From Halovenus marina (lineage in GTDB: Archaea > Halobacteriota > Halobacteria > Halobacteriales > Haloarculaceae), in contig NZ_JBLKNZ010000001.1 in assembly GCF_051414115.1 (NCBI RefSeq), positions 124,001 to 188,000 on the forward strand: 64,000 nucleotides of DNA. Direction: 5' to 3'. This document shows positions 56,944 through 64,000 of this stretch, in pieces. Made by a program: the position numbers and the translations under genes. Position 1 is the stretch's first letter. Each line of letters opens with the position of its first letter. The notes under the pieces were generated by a model, which saw only the letters and a list, made by a program, of their open reading frames with translations, was not told where the DNA came from and ran no database searches.

Positions 56944-57485
56944 CCGGCGACACCAACCTTCACATCCGCGAGTACGACCCACGAGACACCGAGGCGCTCG
57001 TTCACCTCCACAAGTGGGCGATGCGGGAGGCGGGAACCGACCCCGCGGACATTCCGGACACAGACGACCTGCGGAATATCGAGGGCGTGTACGTCGACAG
57101 TGGCGGGACGTTTCTGGTCGGCGTCGACCCGAGCGCAGCGAGCGTGGCGGACGAACGATCGGAGACGTTCGACGGGTCGGTCGTCGCGATGGGTGGGATG
57201 GTGCCGAGCGAGGCGAGTCACAGCGACGAACGAACGGCCCCGGACGCAGCGGCGCTGCACCGGATGCGTGTCGCCCCGCCCGCGCAAGGTGAGGGATACG
57301 GACGGCAGATCCTCGACCGACTCGAAGCGACTGCCAGTACGCGTGGCTTCGAGCGCGTGTTCGTGACTACTGCGACGCGTCAGACTCGGGCGGTCGCGTT
57401 CTATCGCACCGCAGGCTACGTCGCGGTCGGGACATCGACCGAAGCCGACTACGAACTCCGTCACTTCGAGAAGCGACTGGAGTGA
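56940..57485 (+). CDS. GNAT family N-acetyltransferase
   Basis: A 181-residue protein of the GNAT fold: N-terminal IREYDPRDTEALVHLHKWAM, acyl-CoA motif A ALHRMRVAPPAQGEGYGRQIL (about residue 100; R/Q-x-x-G-x-G/A pattern QGEGYG), and C-terminal AVAFYRTAGYVAVGTS. An acidic, Ser/Asp-rich loop (about 55-85) interrupts the early strands. The start overlaps the stop of the GlmU-like gene, which suggests a link to sugar or cell-surface modification. The substrate is unknown. Confidence 0.87.
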   Translation: MTGDTNLHIREYDPRDTEALVHLHKWAMREAGTDPADIPDTDDLRNIEGVYVDSGGTFLVGVDPSAASVADERSETFDGSVVAMGGMVPSEASHSDERTAPDAAALHRMRVAPPAQGEGYGRQILDRLEATASTRGFERVFVTTATRQTRAVAFYRTAGYVAVGTSTEADYELRHFEKRLE

Positions 57486-57541
57486 TCGGACGACTGTGCG
57501 ATCCCGCTACGGCTTTGTATCGCCGGGTTGTACCACCGGAT

Positions 57542-58876
57542 ATGACTCGCAGGGAAGCGCCAGTTTCGCCTCCGGTCGTGCTGACCATCGCTGGCAGCGA
57601 CTCGGGCGGCGGAGCGGGCATTCAGGCTGATCTCAAGACTATCGAGGCCGGTGGTGCGTTCGGAACGAGCGCGATCACGAGCGCCACCGCCCAGCACACG
57701 CAGGGCGTCGAGAGCACGCACGTCCTCCCCATCGACGAAGTCGAGGCACAGTGTCAGGCAGTCCTCGGTGATTTCGACGTGGCGGCGGTCAAGACGGGGA
57801 TGCTCGCCACGACGGAGGTGGTCGAACTCGTCACGGAGACGCTCCGGGAGGCGGATCTGCCAGCGGTCGTCGACCCCGTGATGGTCGCGGCCTCAGGCGA
57901 CCGGTTGCTCGACCCCGACGCGGAGGCGGCCTACGAGGACCTGGCCACCGAGGCGACGCTGGTGACGCCAAACGCCGACGAAGCAGAAGTGCTCACCGGC
58001 ATCGACGTCACCGACACCGAACAGGCACAGCGCGCTGGCGAGGCCCTCGTCGAGATGGGTGTCGACGGCGCTTTAGTCAAGGGCGGGCACGTCCCCGGCG
58101 AGGACGTCGTCGACGTGCTCGTCACCGACGACGTCGTCGAGACGGTCAGACACCCGCGCGTCGAGACTGACGCGACCCACGGGTCTGGCTGTACGCTGTC
58201 GGCCGCAATCGCGACACGACTCGCGTACGGCGACGACCTGCCCGTCGCGGTCCGGGCGGGTATCGACCTGCTCGCTCGCGCGGTTCGCTATCACCTCGAC
58301 GTGGGCGAGGGTCCCGGTGCAGTCCACCACATGGTCGCAGTCCGGGACCGCGCGGAACGACAGCCAACCGCCGAGCGCGTCCGCGACATCGTCGATGAGT
58401 TCGTCGAGCGAGATATCTCCCGACTCGTGCCCGACGTGGGGACGAACGTCGTCGGCGCGACCCCCTACGCAGAGGTACCCGGCGAATGTGCCGCAGTCGA
58501 CGGCCATCTCCACCGAACACAGGACGGAGTCCGGGCCTGTGGTGACGTTCGCTTCGGCGGGTCGGACCGTGTCGCACGAACGTTGCTCGCCGCGAGAGAG
58601 GTCGACGCCGACTGCCGGTTTGCTGTCAACTGTCGCCTCGACGCGGACATCGAACTCGCCCTGGAGCGTCTGGAGTGGCCGCTCGTCGAGTACGACCAGC
58701 CAGCAGACGAGGGGCGGATCGACCAGACGGTGACTGGTGCGCTCACCGAGAGCGGATCCGCACCGGTCGCGCTCGTCGGACGCGACGACGCACGCTCGTC
58801 GCTGACGCTCGTCGCCCCCGACGCGGCGATGCTCGTCGAGCGCACGGCGACGCTTCTCGATATCGTCGAGGGCTGA
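57542..58876 (+). CDS. ThiD-ThiN fusion: HMP/HMP-P kinase and thiamine-phosphate synthase
   Basis: Two-domain thiamine biosynthesis enzyme of 444 residues. The N-terminal ThiD kinase (about 12-265: VVLTIAGSDSGGGAGIQADLK, VVDPVMVAASGDRLL, DATHGSGCTLSAAIATRLA with the catalytic Gly-Ser-Gly-Cys) phosphorylates hydroxymethylpyrimidine. The C-terminal ThiN domain (about 285-444: DISRLVPDVGTNVVGATPY, GDVRFGGSDRVARTLLAA) joins HMP-PP and thiazole phosphate to thiamine phosphate, replacing ThiE. Such fusions are usual in archaea. It follows the GNAT gene by 56 bases. Confidence 0.93.
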   Translation: MTRREAPVSPPVVLTIAGSDSGGGAGIQADLKTIEAGGAFGTSAITSATAQHTQGVESTHVLPIDEVEAQCQAVLGDFDVAAVKTGMLATTEVVELVTETLREADLPAVVDPVMVAASGDRLLDPDAEAAYEDLATEATLVTPNADEAEVLTGIDVTDTEQAQRAGEALVEMGVDGALVKGGHVPGEDVVDVLVTDDVVETVRHPRVETDATHGSGCTLSAAIATRLAYGDDLPVAVRAGIDLLARAVRYHLDVGEGPGAVHHMVAVRDRAERQPTAERVRDIVDEFVERDISRLVPDVGTNVVGATPYAEVPGECAAVDGHLHRTQDGVRACGDVRFGGSDRVARTLLAAREVDADCRFAVNCRLDADIELALERLEWPLVEYDQPADEGRIDQTVTGALTESGSAPVALVGRDDARSSLTLVAPDAAMLVERTATLLDIVEG

Positions 58877-59024
58877 CCGTCTCGGAGCCGACCCCGTATG
58901 CAGCCCCCGTTCCGTCCCCCGCTGCATACTCAGATCACGATTTGATAGCAGACTGGGCTTCTGCGGAATTGGCCGTATCTCGCTAAATTCGGGCATTCTC
59001 ACGCTCTGAATTCACTGGTATGTC

Positions 59025-59036
59025 TTTATTATTATC
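59025..59036 (+). promoter_or_regulatory. TATA box of the pilin-LamG gene
   Basis: TTTATTATTATC ends 20 bases before the ATG at 59056; it is the clearest AT-rich box in this region and supports a leaderless start there rather than at the in-frame ATG at 59020, which lies within the promoter. Confidence 0.6.
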
Positions 59037-59055
59037 AGATATGGGTATTAGTGTA

Positions 59056-60093
59056 ATGGTCGAACCACCCCGGTGGAGCGAACGCGGTATCTCACCAGCC
59101 GTCGGTGTGGTACTGATGGTCGCGATTGTGCTGCTCCTCGCGGTGGTTCTCGCCGGGATGGTACTCGGCGTCCCGGACAGACTCGACGAGGATATTGGGA
59201 TCCACGACGAGGACGCATGTCCCGGCTTTCAGCAGACGCAGTTCGACGCGACCGGCGACGACTTTTCCGCGCTCCTCTCCGAACTCCGGGAGAACAACTG
59301 CGCCCTGTGGCTCAGAGCGGACGCAGTCGAGACTGAGAGCGGAGCGGTCACCGAGTGGACCGACGAGGGGCCGAACGACTTCCACGCGACACAGCCGGAT
59401 GCGAGCCATCGACCGGAACTGGTGACGGATTCAGCGCTCGGGCGCGACGTCGTCGAGTTCGACGCGGACCACAGCGGCGTCGACCCGAGCGATTCCGACC
59501 CGGACCCTGGAGACACCGACGGTGACTACCTCAGGATCAACCGCGACGTCACCGAGATGGGTGTCGACGGCGATTCGGGGATCGTTATCGTGGCGACGCT
59601 GAAGGTGGAAACCTTCTCGCGGGGCGGGGCGTGGACCGTCGGGGAGGCGGGCTCCCCCGGTCAGGAGTTCTCGATGCGAACGTGCAGTTCCTACGCCGTC
59701 GACCAGTGCCAGCACCCACCGAGCGATGTCGAGGGGAAGTGGCGCGGCCAGCACTGGGGATCCGCCGACGTGGACTTTAGCTCCGGCTCCGAGAGCAAAG
59801 ACGAGTGGATCGTGTTGACGCACATGTACAACGGCGAGGAGTTCGTCATCAGAGTCAACGGGCAGGAAGTCGCCCGGTCGCCTGACGAACTGGACCTGTC
59901 CTCCAATCGGGACATTCAGGTCGGCCGCTGGGAGCGCGTTCCGTCAGAGGGCGACCCGATGTGGTACTTCGACGGCCGGATGGCAGAACTGACCATCTTC
60001 GACCGGAAACTCGCGACCGAGGAGGTCGAGACCGTCGAAGAGTACATGAGCAACAAATTTGATATCGACCTTGACGGACCGATCGATAGTTGA
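59056..60093 (+). CDS. Type IV pilin-like protein with LamG-type domain
   Basis: A 345-residue protein. The N-terminus MVEPPRWSERG|ISPAVGV then VVLMVAIVLLLAVVLAGMVLG has the haloarchaeal type IV pilin pattern: a basic/polar leader, prepilin-peptidase site before I-S-P and a hydrophobic pilin helix (about 12-35). After a short linker a large C-terminal part (about 80-345) follows a LamG/concanavalin A-like fold: NNCALWLRADAVE, WTDEGPNDFHATQPD, GRMAELTIFDRKLATEEVE. This gives a filament-incorporated, probably carbohydrate-binding subunit. Alone in its transcription unit. Confidence 0.82.
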   Translation: MVEPPRWSERGISPAVGVVLMVAIVLLLAVVLAGMVLGVPDRLDEDIGIHDEDACPGFQQTQFDATGDDFSALLSELRENNCALWLRADAVETESGAVTEWTDEGPNDFHATQPDASHRPELVTDSALGRDVVEFDADHSGVDPSDSDPDPGDTDGDYLRINRDVTEMGVDGDSGIVIVATLKVETFSRGGAWTVGEAGSPGQEFSMRTCSSYAVDQCQHPPSDVEGKWRGQHWGSADVDFSSGSESKDEWIVLTHMYNGEEFVIRVNGQEVARSPDELDLSSNRDIQVGRWERVPSEGDPMWYFDGRMAELTIFDRKLATEEVETVEEYMSNKFDIDLDGPIDS

Positions 60094-60191
60094 GTCGGCT
60101 GTGCCCCGCTCGCGTTCGTGTGTCGGTCTCTCCGGTCGTGTCGACGGTCGCGATGTGACCCACAGCGTTTTAATCACCCACGCACCCACGG

Positions 60192-62846
60192 ATGGGTATG
60201 ACAGAAGCCGGGGGCATCGTCGGCGAGTTCTTCGACCTGAAAGCCGAGACCGACGCCGACCTGCTGGCGATGCAGTGCGGTGACTTCTACGAGTTTTTCG
60301 CAGAGGACGCCGAGCGGGTCGCCGCAGAACTCGACTTGCAGGTCTCCCAGAAGTCCTCGCATGGCTCCTCGTATCCGATGGCCGGCGTTCCGGTCGACGA
60401 CCTGCAACCCTATTTGACGGCGCTGGTCGAACGCGGCTATCGCGTCGCCGTCGCTGACCAGTACGAGACTGCGGACGGGCACGCCCGCGAGATAACGCGC
60501 GTCGTCACGCCCGGAACGCTGCTCGAAACGACCGACGCCGATGCGCAGTATCTCGCGGCGCTCGTCTCGGGAACGGACGGGTACGGCCTCGCCTTCGCGG
60601 ACGTGACGACCGGGCGATTTCACGCCACCGAGGCCGACTCGCAGGACGAACTGCTGACCGAACTCTACCGGTTCGACCCCGTCGAGGTGCTTCCGGGGCC
60701 GGACCTGCGCGCCGAGGAGTCGCTGCTCGACAGACTGCGCGACCGAACCGACGCGACCGTGACGCTTCACTCGGCGGAGGCATTTGCGCCCGGCCGAGCG
60801 CGCCACCGCGTCCACGAGCAGTTCGGCGAGGAGACGGCGGCGAGCGTCGGCGCGGGCGAGCAGGCAATCCGTGCGGCGGGGGCGGTCCTCTCCTACGTCG
60901 AGGACAGCGGCGTGGGCGTGCTCGAATCGATGACGCGCCTGCAGACACACGACGGGGGCGACCACGTCGAACTCGACGCGACGACCCAGCGCAACCTCGA
61001 ACTCACCGAGACGATGCACGGCGAGCACAGCGGCAGTCTCCTCTCGACGGTCGACCACACCGTCACGAGCGCAGGCAGACGCCTGCTCGCGGAGTGGCTC
61101 CAGCGGCCCCGTCAGTCGACCGCGGAGATCGAACGCCGCCAGTCCGCTGTGGCTGCCCTCGCTGAAGCGGCGATGGCCCGCGAGCAACTCCGTGACCTGC
61201 TGGATGGCACCTACGACCTGGAGCGACTCGCCTCGCGTGCTACGTCGGGAAGCGCCGACGCCCGTGACCTCCGGGCGGCCGCGGAGACGCTCGGCGTCGT
61301 CTCGGACCTGGTCGAACTGGTCGAGCAGACCGACCGGCTTGCAGACTCGGCGCTCGTGGACGTGCTCGCAGCACCGGATCTGGACGCGGCCGCGGATCTG
61401 GCGGTGGAACTCGACCGTGCGCTGGTCGCGGAACCGCCCGGAACGATCACGCAGGGCGGAATCATCGCCCGTGGCTACGACGACGAACTCGACGAACTCG
61501 TCGCCGACCACGAGCAGGCGCTCGCGTGGATCGATCGACTGCCGGAGCGTGAGAAGGACAGACACGGAATTACGCATCTCTCGGTCGACCGCAACAAGAC
61601 CGACGGCTACTACATCCAGGTCGGCAACAGCGAAACCGACGCTGTCCCCGACGAGTACGAGCAGATCAAGTCGCTGAAAAACAGCACACGCTACACCATC
61701 CCGGAACTGGAGGAACGCGAACGCGAGATTCTCCGACTCGAAGAGCGCCGCCACGACCTCGAACGACAGCGATTCGAGGCGCTACGCGACCGTGTGGGGG
61801 CGCGCGCCGACCTGTTGCAGTCTGTCGGCCGGGCACTCGCAGAGACCGACGTGCTCGCGAGTTTCGCAGCACATGCCGTCGGCAACGACTGGACGCGCCC
61901 ACAACTGCACGACGGGCAGGCACTTTCTATCGAGGCTGGCCGCCACCCGGTCGTCGAACAGACGACCGATTTCGTCCCGAACGACCTCTTGCTCGACGCA
62001 GGTCGGCAGTTTCTGATCGTCACCGGGCCGAACATGAGCGGGAAGTCGACCTACATGCGCCAGGCCGCGCTCATCACGCTGCTCGCGCAGGTCGGCAGCT
62101 TCGTCCCCGCCCAGTCCGCTCGCGTCGGGGTCGTCGACGGTATCTACACCCGCGTCGGCGCGCTCGACGAACTCGCTGGCGGGCGGTCGACGTTCATGGT
62201 CGAAATGCAGGAACTCTCGAACATCCTCCACTCGGCCAGCGAGCGGTCGCTTGTCATCCTCGACGAGGTGGGCCGAGGGACCGCCACCTACGACGGCATC
62301 TCGATAGCGTGGGCCGCCACCGAGTACCTGCACAACACGGTCCGGGCGAAGACGCTATTTGCGACCCACTACCACGAACTGACCGCGCTCGCCGACCACC
62401 TCGACCGCGTCGAGAACGTCCACGTGGCAGTCGCCGGTGAACCAGACTCTCCAGCGGATCCCTCTGCGGACGAGGTGACCTTCCTCCGAACCGTCCGGGA
62501 GGGTGCGACAGACCGAAGCTACGGCATCCACGTCGCTGACATGGCTGGCGTGCCAGACCCCGTGGTCGACCGCTCCCGGGACGTGCTCGAACGACTCCGC
62601 GAGGAGAAAGCCATCGAGGCCAAAGGCGGGAGCGGCGAACCGGTGCAGGCGGTGTTCAATCTCGGTCAGGGCGAGTTCCAGTCGGGAGTCACAGATGGGG
62701 AAAACGACGAGGCGGAAGCCGACTCGCTCGACCCGGAGACCAGCGCAGTACTGGACGAACTTGAGGCCATCGACGTGAACGAAACCCCGCCTGTCGAACT
62801 GCTCGCCCGCGTCCAACAGTGGCAGGAACAACTCGACACCAGTTGA
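60192..62846 (+). CDS. mutS: DNA mismatch repair ATPase MutS
   Basis: An 884-residue MutS1-type protein. The mismatch-binding Phe-x-Glu motif is GDFYEFF (Phe32-Tyr33-Glu34). Connector, core lever and clamp domains follow, then the ATPase with Walker A GPNMSGKST (about 612-620), SFVPAQSARVG, DEVGRGTATYDGISIAWA (Walker B/signature) and FATHYHEL. A Glu/Asp-rich C-terminus follows. MutS1 in haloarchaea is thought to have come from bacteria; the acidic composition and GC here are host-like, so transfer is old. Two ATGs (60192, 60198) are possible; TATA-like TTTTAA at 60168-60173 fits either. MutL is not in this window. Confidence 0.95.
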   Translation: MGMTEAGGIVGEFFDLKAETDADLLAMQCGDFYEFFAEDAERVAAELDLQVSQKSSHGSSYPMAGVPVDDLQPYLTALVERGYRVAVADQYETADGHAREITRVVTPGTLLETTDADAQYLAALVSGTDGYGLAFADVTTGRFHATEADSQDELLTELYRFDPVEVLPGPDLRAEESLLDRLRDRTDATVTLHSAEAFAPGRARHRVHEQFGEETAASVGAGEQAIRAAGAVLSYVEDSGVGVLESMTRLQTHDGGDHVELDATTQRNLELTETMHGEHSGSLLSTVDHTVTSAGRRLLAEWLQRPRQSTAEIERRQSAVAALAEAAMAREQLRDLLDGTYDLERLASRATSGSADARDLRAAAETLGVVSDLVELVEQTDRLADSALVDVLAAPDLDAAADLAVELDRALVAEPPGTITQGGIIARGYDDELDELVADHEQALAWIDRLPEREKDRHGITHLSVDRNKTDGYYIQVGNSETDAVPDEYEQIKSLKNSTRYTIPELEEREREILRLEERRHDLERQRFEALRDRVGARADLLQSVGRALAETDVLASFAAHAVGNDWTRPQLHDGQALSIEAGRHPVVEQTTDFVPNDLLLDAGRQFLIVTGPNMSGKSTYMRQAALITLLAQVGSFVPAQSARVGVVDGIYTRVGALDELAGGRSTFMVEMQELSNILHSASERSLVILDEVGRGTATYDGISIAWAATEYLHNTVRAKTLFATHYHELTALADHLDRVENVHVAVAGEPDSPADPSADEVTFLRTVREGATDRSYGIHVADMAGVPDPVVDRSRDVLERLREEKAIEAKGGSGEPVQAVFNLGQGEFQSGVTDGENDEAEADSLDPETSAVLDELEAIDVNETPPVELLARVQQWQEQLDTS

Positions 62847-62897
62847 GTTGCGCTAACCATAATGATTAATAATGTTGAAAACGATTATCGATCCGCG

Positions 62898-63032
62898 ATG
62901 TACGAAATCCAGTGTGAAGCGTGCGGGCAGGTCGACTTTCACCCCTCGCGAGTCGCTGCGGAGTCGCGAGCGGAAGGCCACGTCGACGACACCGGCCACC
63001 GGGTCGATATCGTCGAGATCAAGACGATCTGA
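62898..63032 (+). CDS. 44-residue CxxC microprotein
   Basis: Read directly: MYEIQCEACGQVDFHPSRVA, AESRAEGHVDDTGH, RVDIVEIKTI and stop. It has a C-x2-C pair (CEACG) and two His, H16 and a later HVDDTGH, which could complete a zinc site. AT-rich sequence (ataatgattaataatgttg) precedes the ATG, with TATA-like TTAATA about 27 bases upstream. This small CxxC type is common in haloarchaea and has no known function. Below the length limit of many gene callers. Confidence 0.75.
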   Translation: MYEIQCEACGQVDFHPSRVAAESRAEGHVDDTGHRVDIVEIKTI

Positions 63033-63191
63033 GACTGCCACGGAGACCATGATGAACAAACGACCGACGACAACGGCATCTCGAACCGTGGACGACAGAC
63101 CTCTCTCTGTAGCTGTATCTGTACGCTGATATGCTCTTTCGGGTGCGTTCGTTCGCCCACCAGCACTCGCTGAGTCGAGTGCGTTCGCGGA

Positions 63192-63533
63192 CTACCGGTC
63201 TGCGATCCAGTCGAGCAGATCCGCTGCCGGAATGAACCCCTCGGCGCGCCGCGCGACCGGTTCACCGTCGACAACGAGTACGAACAGCGGAACGCTCTGC
63301 ACCTCGAATCGGTCGACGAGTGGCGGGTCGTCGCGCGGGTTGATCGTTGCGACAGCGGCGTCCGTCTCGCGCGCGACGGTGCCCAGAACTGGCTCCATGC
63401 TCTGACAGATGCCACACCCCTCGGTGTAGAACTCGACGAGTGCGACGCTGTGCTCGGCCACGAAGTCGTCGAGTTCCTCCTCGGTCTGGAGGGACACGGG
63501 TCGGTTCGCCTCGGTCAGTGATCCGTCGCTCAT
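63192..63533 (-). CDS. Thioredoxin family protein (CGIC)
   Basis: A 113-residue thioredoxin fold with the redox motif CGIC in VEFYTEGCGICQSMEPVLG (Cys at about 40 and 43), cis-Pro in VQSVPLFVLVVDGEP and a C-terminal helix IPAADLLDWIADR. The CGIC active site differs from the CGPC of standard thioredoxins, and the dipeptide affects redox potential. The first 20 residues are polar. Cytoplasmic; no signal sequence. It is convergent with the small CxxC gene and separated from deoxyhypusine synthase by 72 bases on the same strand. Confidence 0.9.
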   Translation of the reverse strand: MSDGSLTEANRPVSLQTEEELDDFVAEHSVALVEFYTEGCGICQSMEPVLGTVARETDAAVATINPRDDPPLVDRFEVQSVPLFVLVVDGEPVARRAEGFIPAADLLDWIADR

Positions 63534-63605
63534 GCCAGTAGTACGGTCTATACGTAATTAACTCGACCGGTGGCTGTCGCTGGGTTCGGGACTGCTACGA
63601 GGCCT

Positions 63606-64000
63606 TCACTCGGCGAGTGCGTCCCGAGCGCCAGCGACGACGAGCGGCAGTGTGACCGTCGCGTCGCCGTAGACGGAGATGTTCCGCGCGCTCGGTTCGA
63701 GTTTACCCCACGAGCGCGCCTCGTCCAGCGTCGCGCCCGAGAGACCGCCAGTCCGGGGCGGATCCATCGTCAACTGGACGCCGTAGTCGTAGGCGTCGGG
63801 GGCGACGAGCATCGTCTGGAGCACGTAGTTTTTCGGGACGCCGCCGCCGACGACCATCGCGCCCGCTCGCTCGCTCTCGTGGGCCAAGTCGTTGAGCATC
63901 GTCATGTCCGCGAGCGCATCCAGCGAGAAGTCCGAGGTCTGACTGTACACCCACGCCTGAATCCCAAGTACTGAGTCCTGCACTGCAGGACAGAAGATGG
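63606..64000 (-). CDS. dys: Deoxyhypusine synthase, C-terminal part (cut by window edge)
   Basis: Transfers the aminobutyl group of spermidine to a lysine of aIF5A, the first step of hypusination, essential in archaea. Only the last ~131 residues are in the window; the rest of the gene continues to the right. Visible motifs are FCPAVQDSVLGIQAWV, GGGVPKNYVLQTMLVAP, DYGVQLTMDPPRTGGLSGA, and LDEARSWGKLE, in which Lys matches the active-site lysine of the family. The stop codon is at 63606. Confidence 0.93.
   Translation of the reverse strand, partial: IFCPAVQDSVLGIQAWVYSQTSDFSLDALADMTMLNDLAHESERAGAMVVGGGVPKNYVLQTMLVAPDAYDYGVQLTMDPPRTGGLSGATLDEARSWGKLEPSARNISVYGDATVTLPLVVAGARDALAE

Noticed and set aside
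1..64000. CRISPR arrays, rRNA genes, complete insertion sequences, integrases, replication origins
   Set aside because: I looked for regularly spaced repeats, transposase or integrase motifs, rRNA-like conserved stretches and Orc1/Cdc6 genes with origin repeats; none is visible.

Overview
The window is a high-GC stretch of a haloarchaeal (class Halobacteria) chromosome. The evidence is: very acidic proteins rich in Asp and Glu, archaeal information-processing genes (proteasome-activating nucleotidase, Kae1-Bud32 fusion, S24e/S27ae, a replication factor C subunit, RNase Z, deoxyhypusine synthase), archaeal TATA boxes 20-35 bp before start codons (many apparently leaderless), a Tat-type cupredoxin, a type IV pilin with a haloarchaeal ISP/AVGV-type cleavage site, and several haloarchaea-typical DUF families. 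I cannot name the genus from sequence alone. No rRNA, CRISPR array, complete insertion sequence or prophage is visible; the window reads as core chromosome with a few accessory islands.

Layout. 1-3.1 kb: nadA-nadB-nadC (de novo NAD synthesis, nadC cut by the window edge) behind a perfect inverted repeat overlapping the likely promoter. 3.1-8.2 kb: nucleoside salvage/catabolism (uridine phosphorylase, deoxyribose-phosphate aldolase), a DUF63 membrane protein, a tRNA methylthiotransferase and an alpha/beta hydrolase. 8.2-12.4 kb: a strongly structured non-coding stretch, oligoendopeptidase F, the proteasomal ATPase, a row of hairpins, SufU-like Fe-S scaffold and a tRNA with CAU anticodon. 12.4-17.8 kb: small membrane and envelope proteins (GerW-like, DUF5518, M48 peptidase, CPBP protease, bactofilin-like membrane protein), Hsp20 and a winged-helix regulator. 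18.0-29.3 kb: secondary alcohol dehydrogenase, three PAS-type histidine kinases (one with a canonical LOV photosensor signature), FrnE-like DsbA protein, an ABC-2 exporter and a glycerophosphodiesterase. 29.4-31.2 kb: a ribbon-helix-helix protein overlapping a queuosine-precursor-type transporter, and RlmE. 31.4-34.8 kb: a compact cassette of a KaiC/RecA-fold protein lacking Walker A, three uncharacterised proteins and a MinD ATPase, the best candidate in the window for an undescribed system. 34.8-39.4 kb: RNase Z, a TrkA-type RCK protein, a 29-residue ORF overlapping a PIN-like gene, a cupredoxin, XTP/dITP diphosphatase and a DUF5808 protein. 39.5-49.7 kb: a large DUF2298 membrane protein, Kae1-Bud32, a winged-helix protein, S27ae/S24e, a CBS-containing site-2 protease, RfcC-like AAA+ protein and both glycine decarboxylase P subunits. 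49.7-56 kb: a 1170-residue multi-sensor kinase, DUF4386 protein, UspA, a lone response regulator and two small zinc proteins. 55.8-64 kb: a GlmU-like nucleotidylyltransferase, GNAT, ThiD-ThiN, a pilin-LamG protein, MutS, a 44-residue CxxC protein, a thioredoxin and the C-terminal part of deoxyhypusine synthase.

How the parts fit. Most genes are in one- to five-gene transcription units with stop/start overlaps (gcvPA-gcvPB, ABC ATPase-permease, glmU-like-GNAT, the MinD cassette, tiny ORF-PIN). Sensory capacity is unusual: four multi-PAS kinases but only one stand-alone receiver and no DNA-binding response regulator, and two of the kinases carry N-terminal receiver-like domains with Glu where the phospho-acceptor Asp should be. 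Several very small proteins (29, 44, 44, 54 and 56 residues) were read directly from the sequence.
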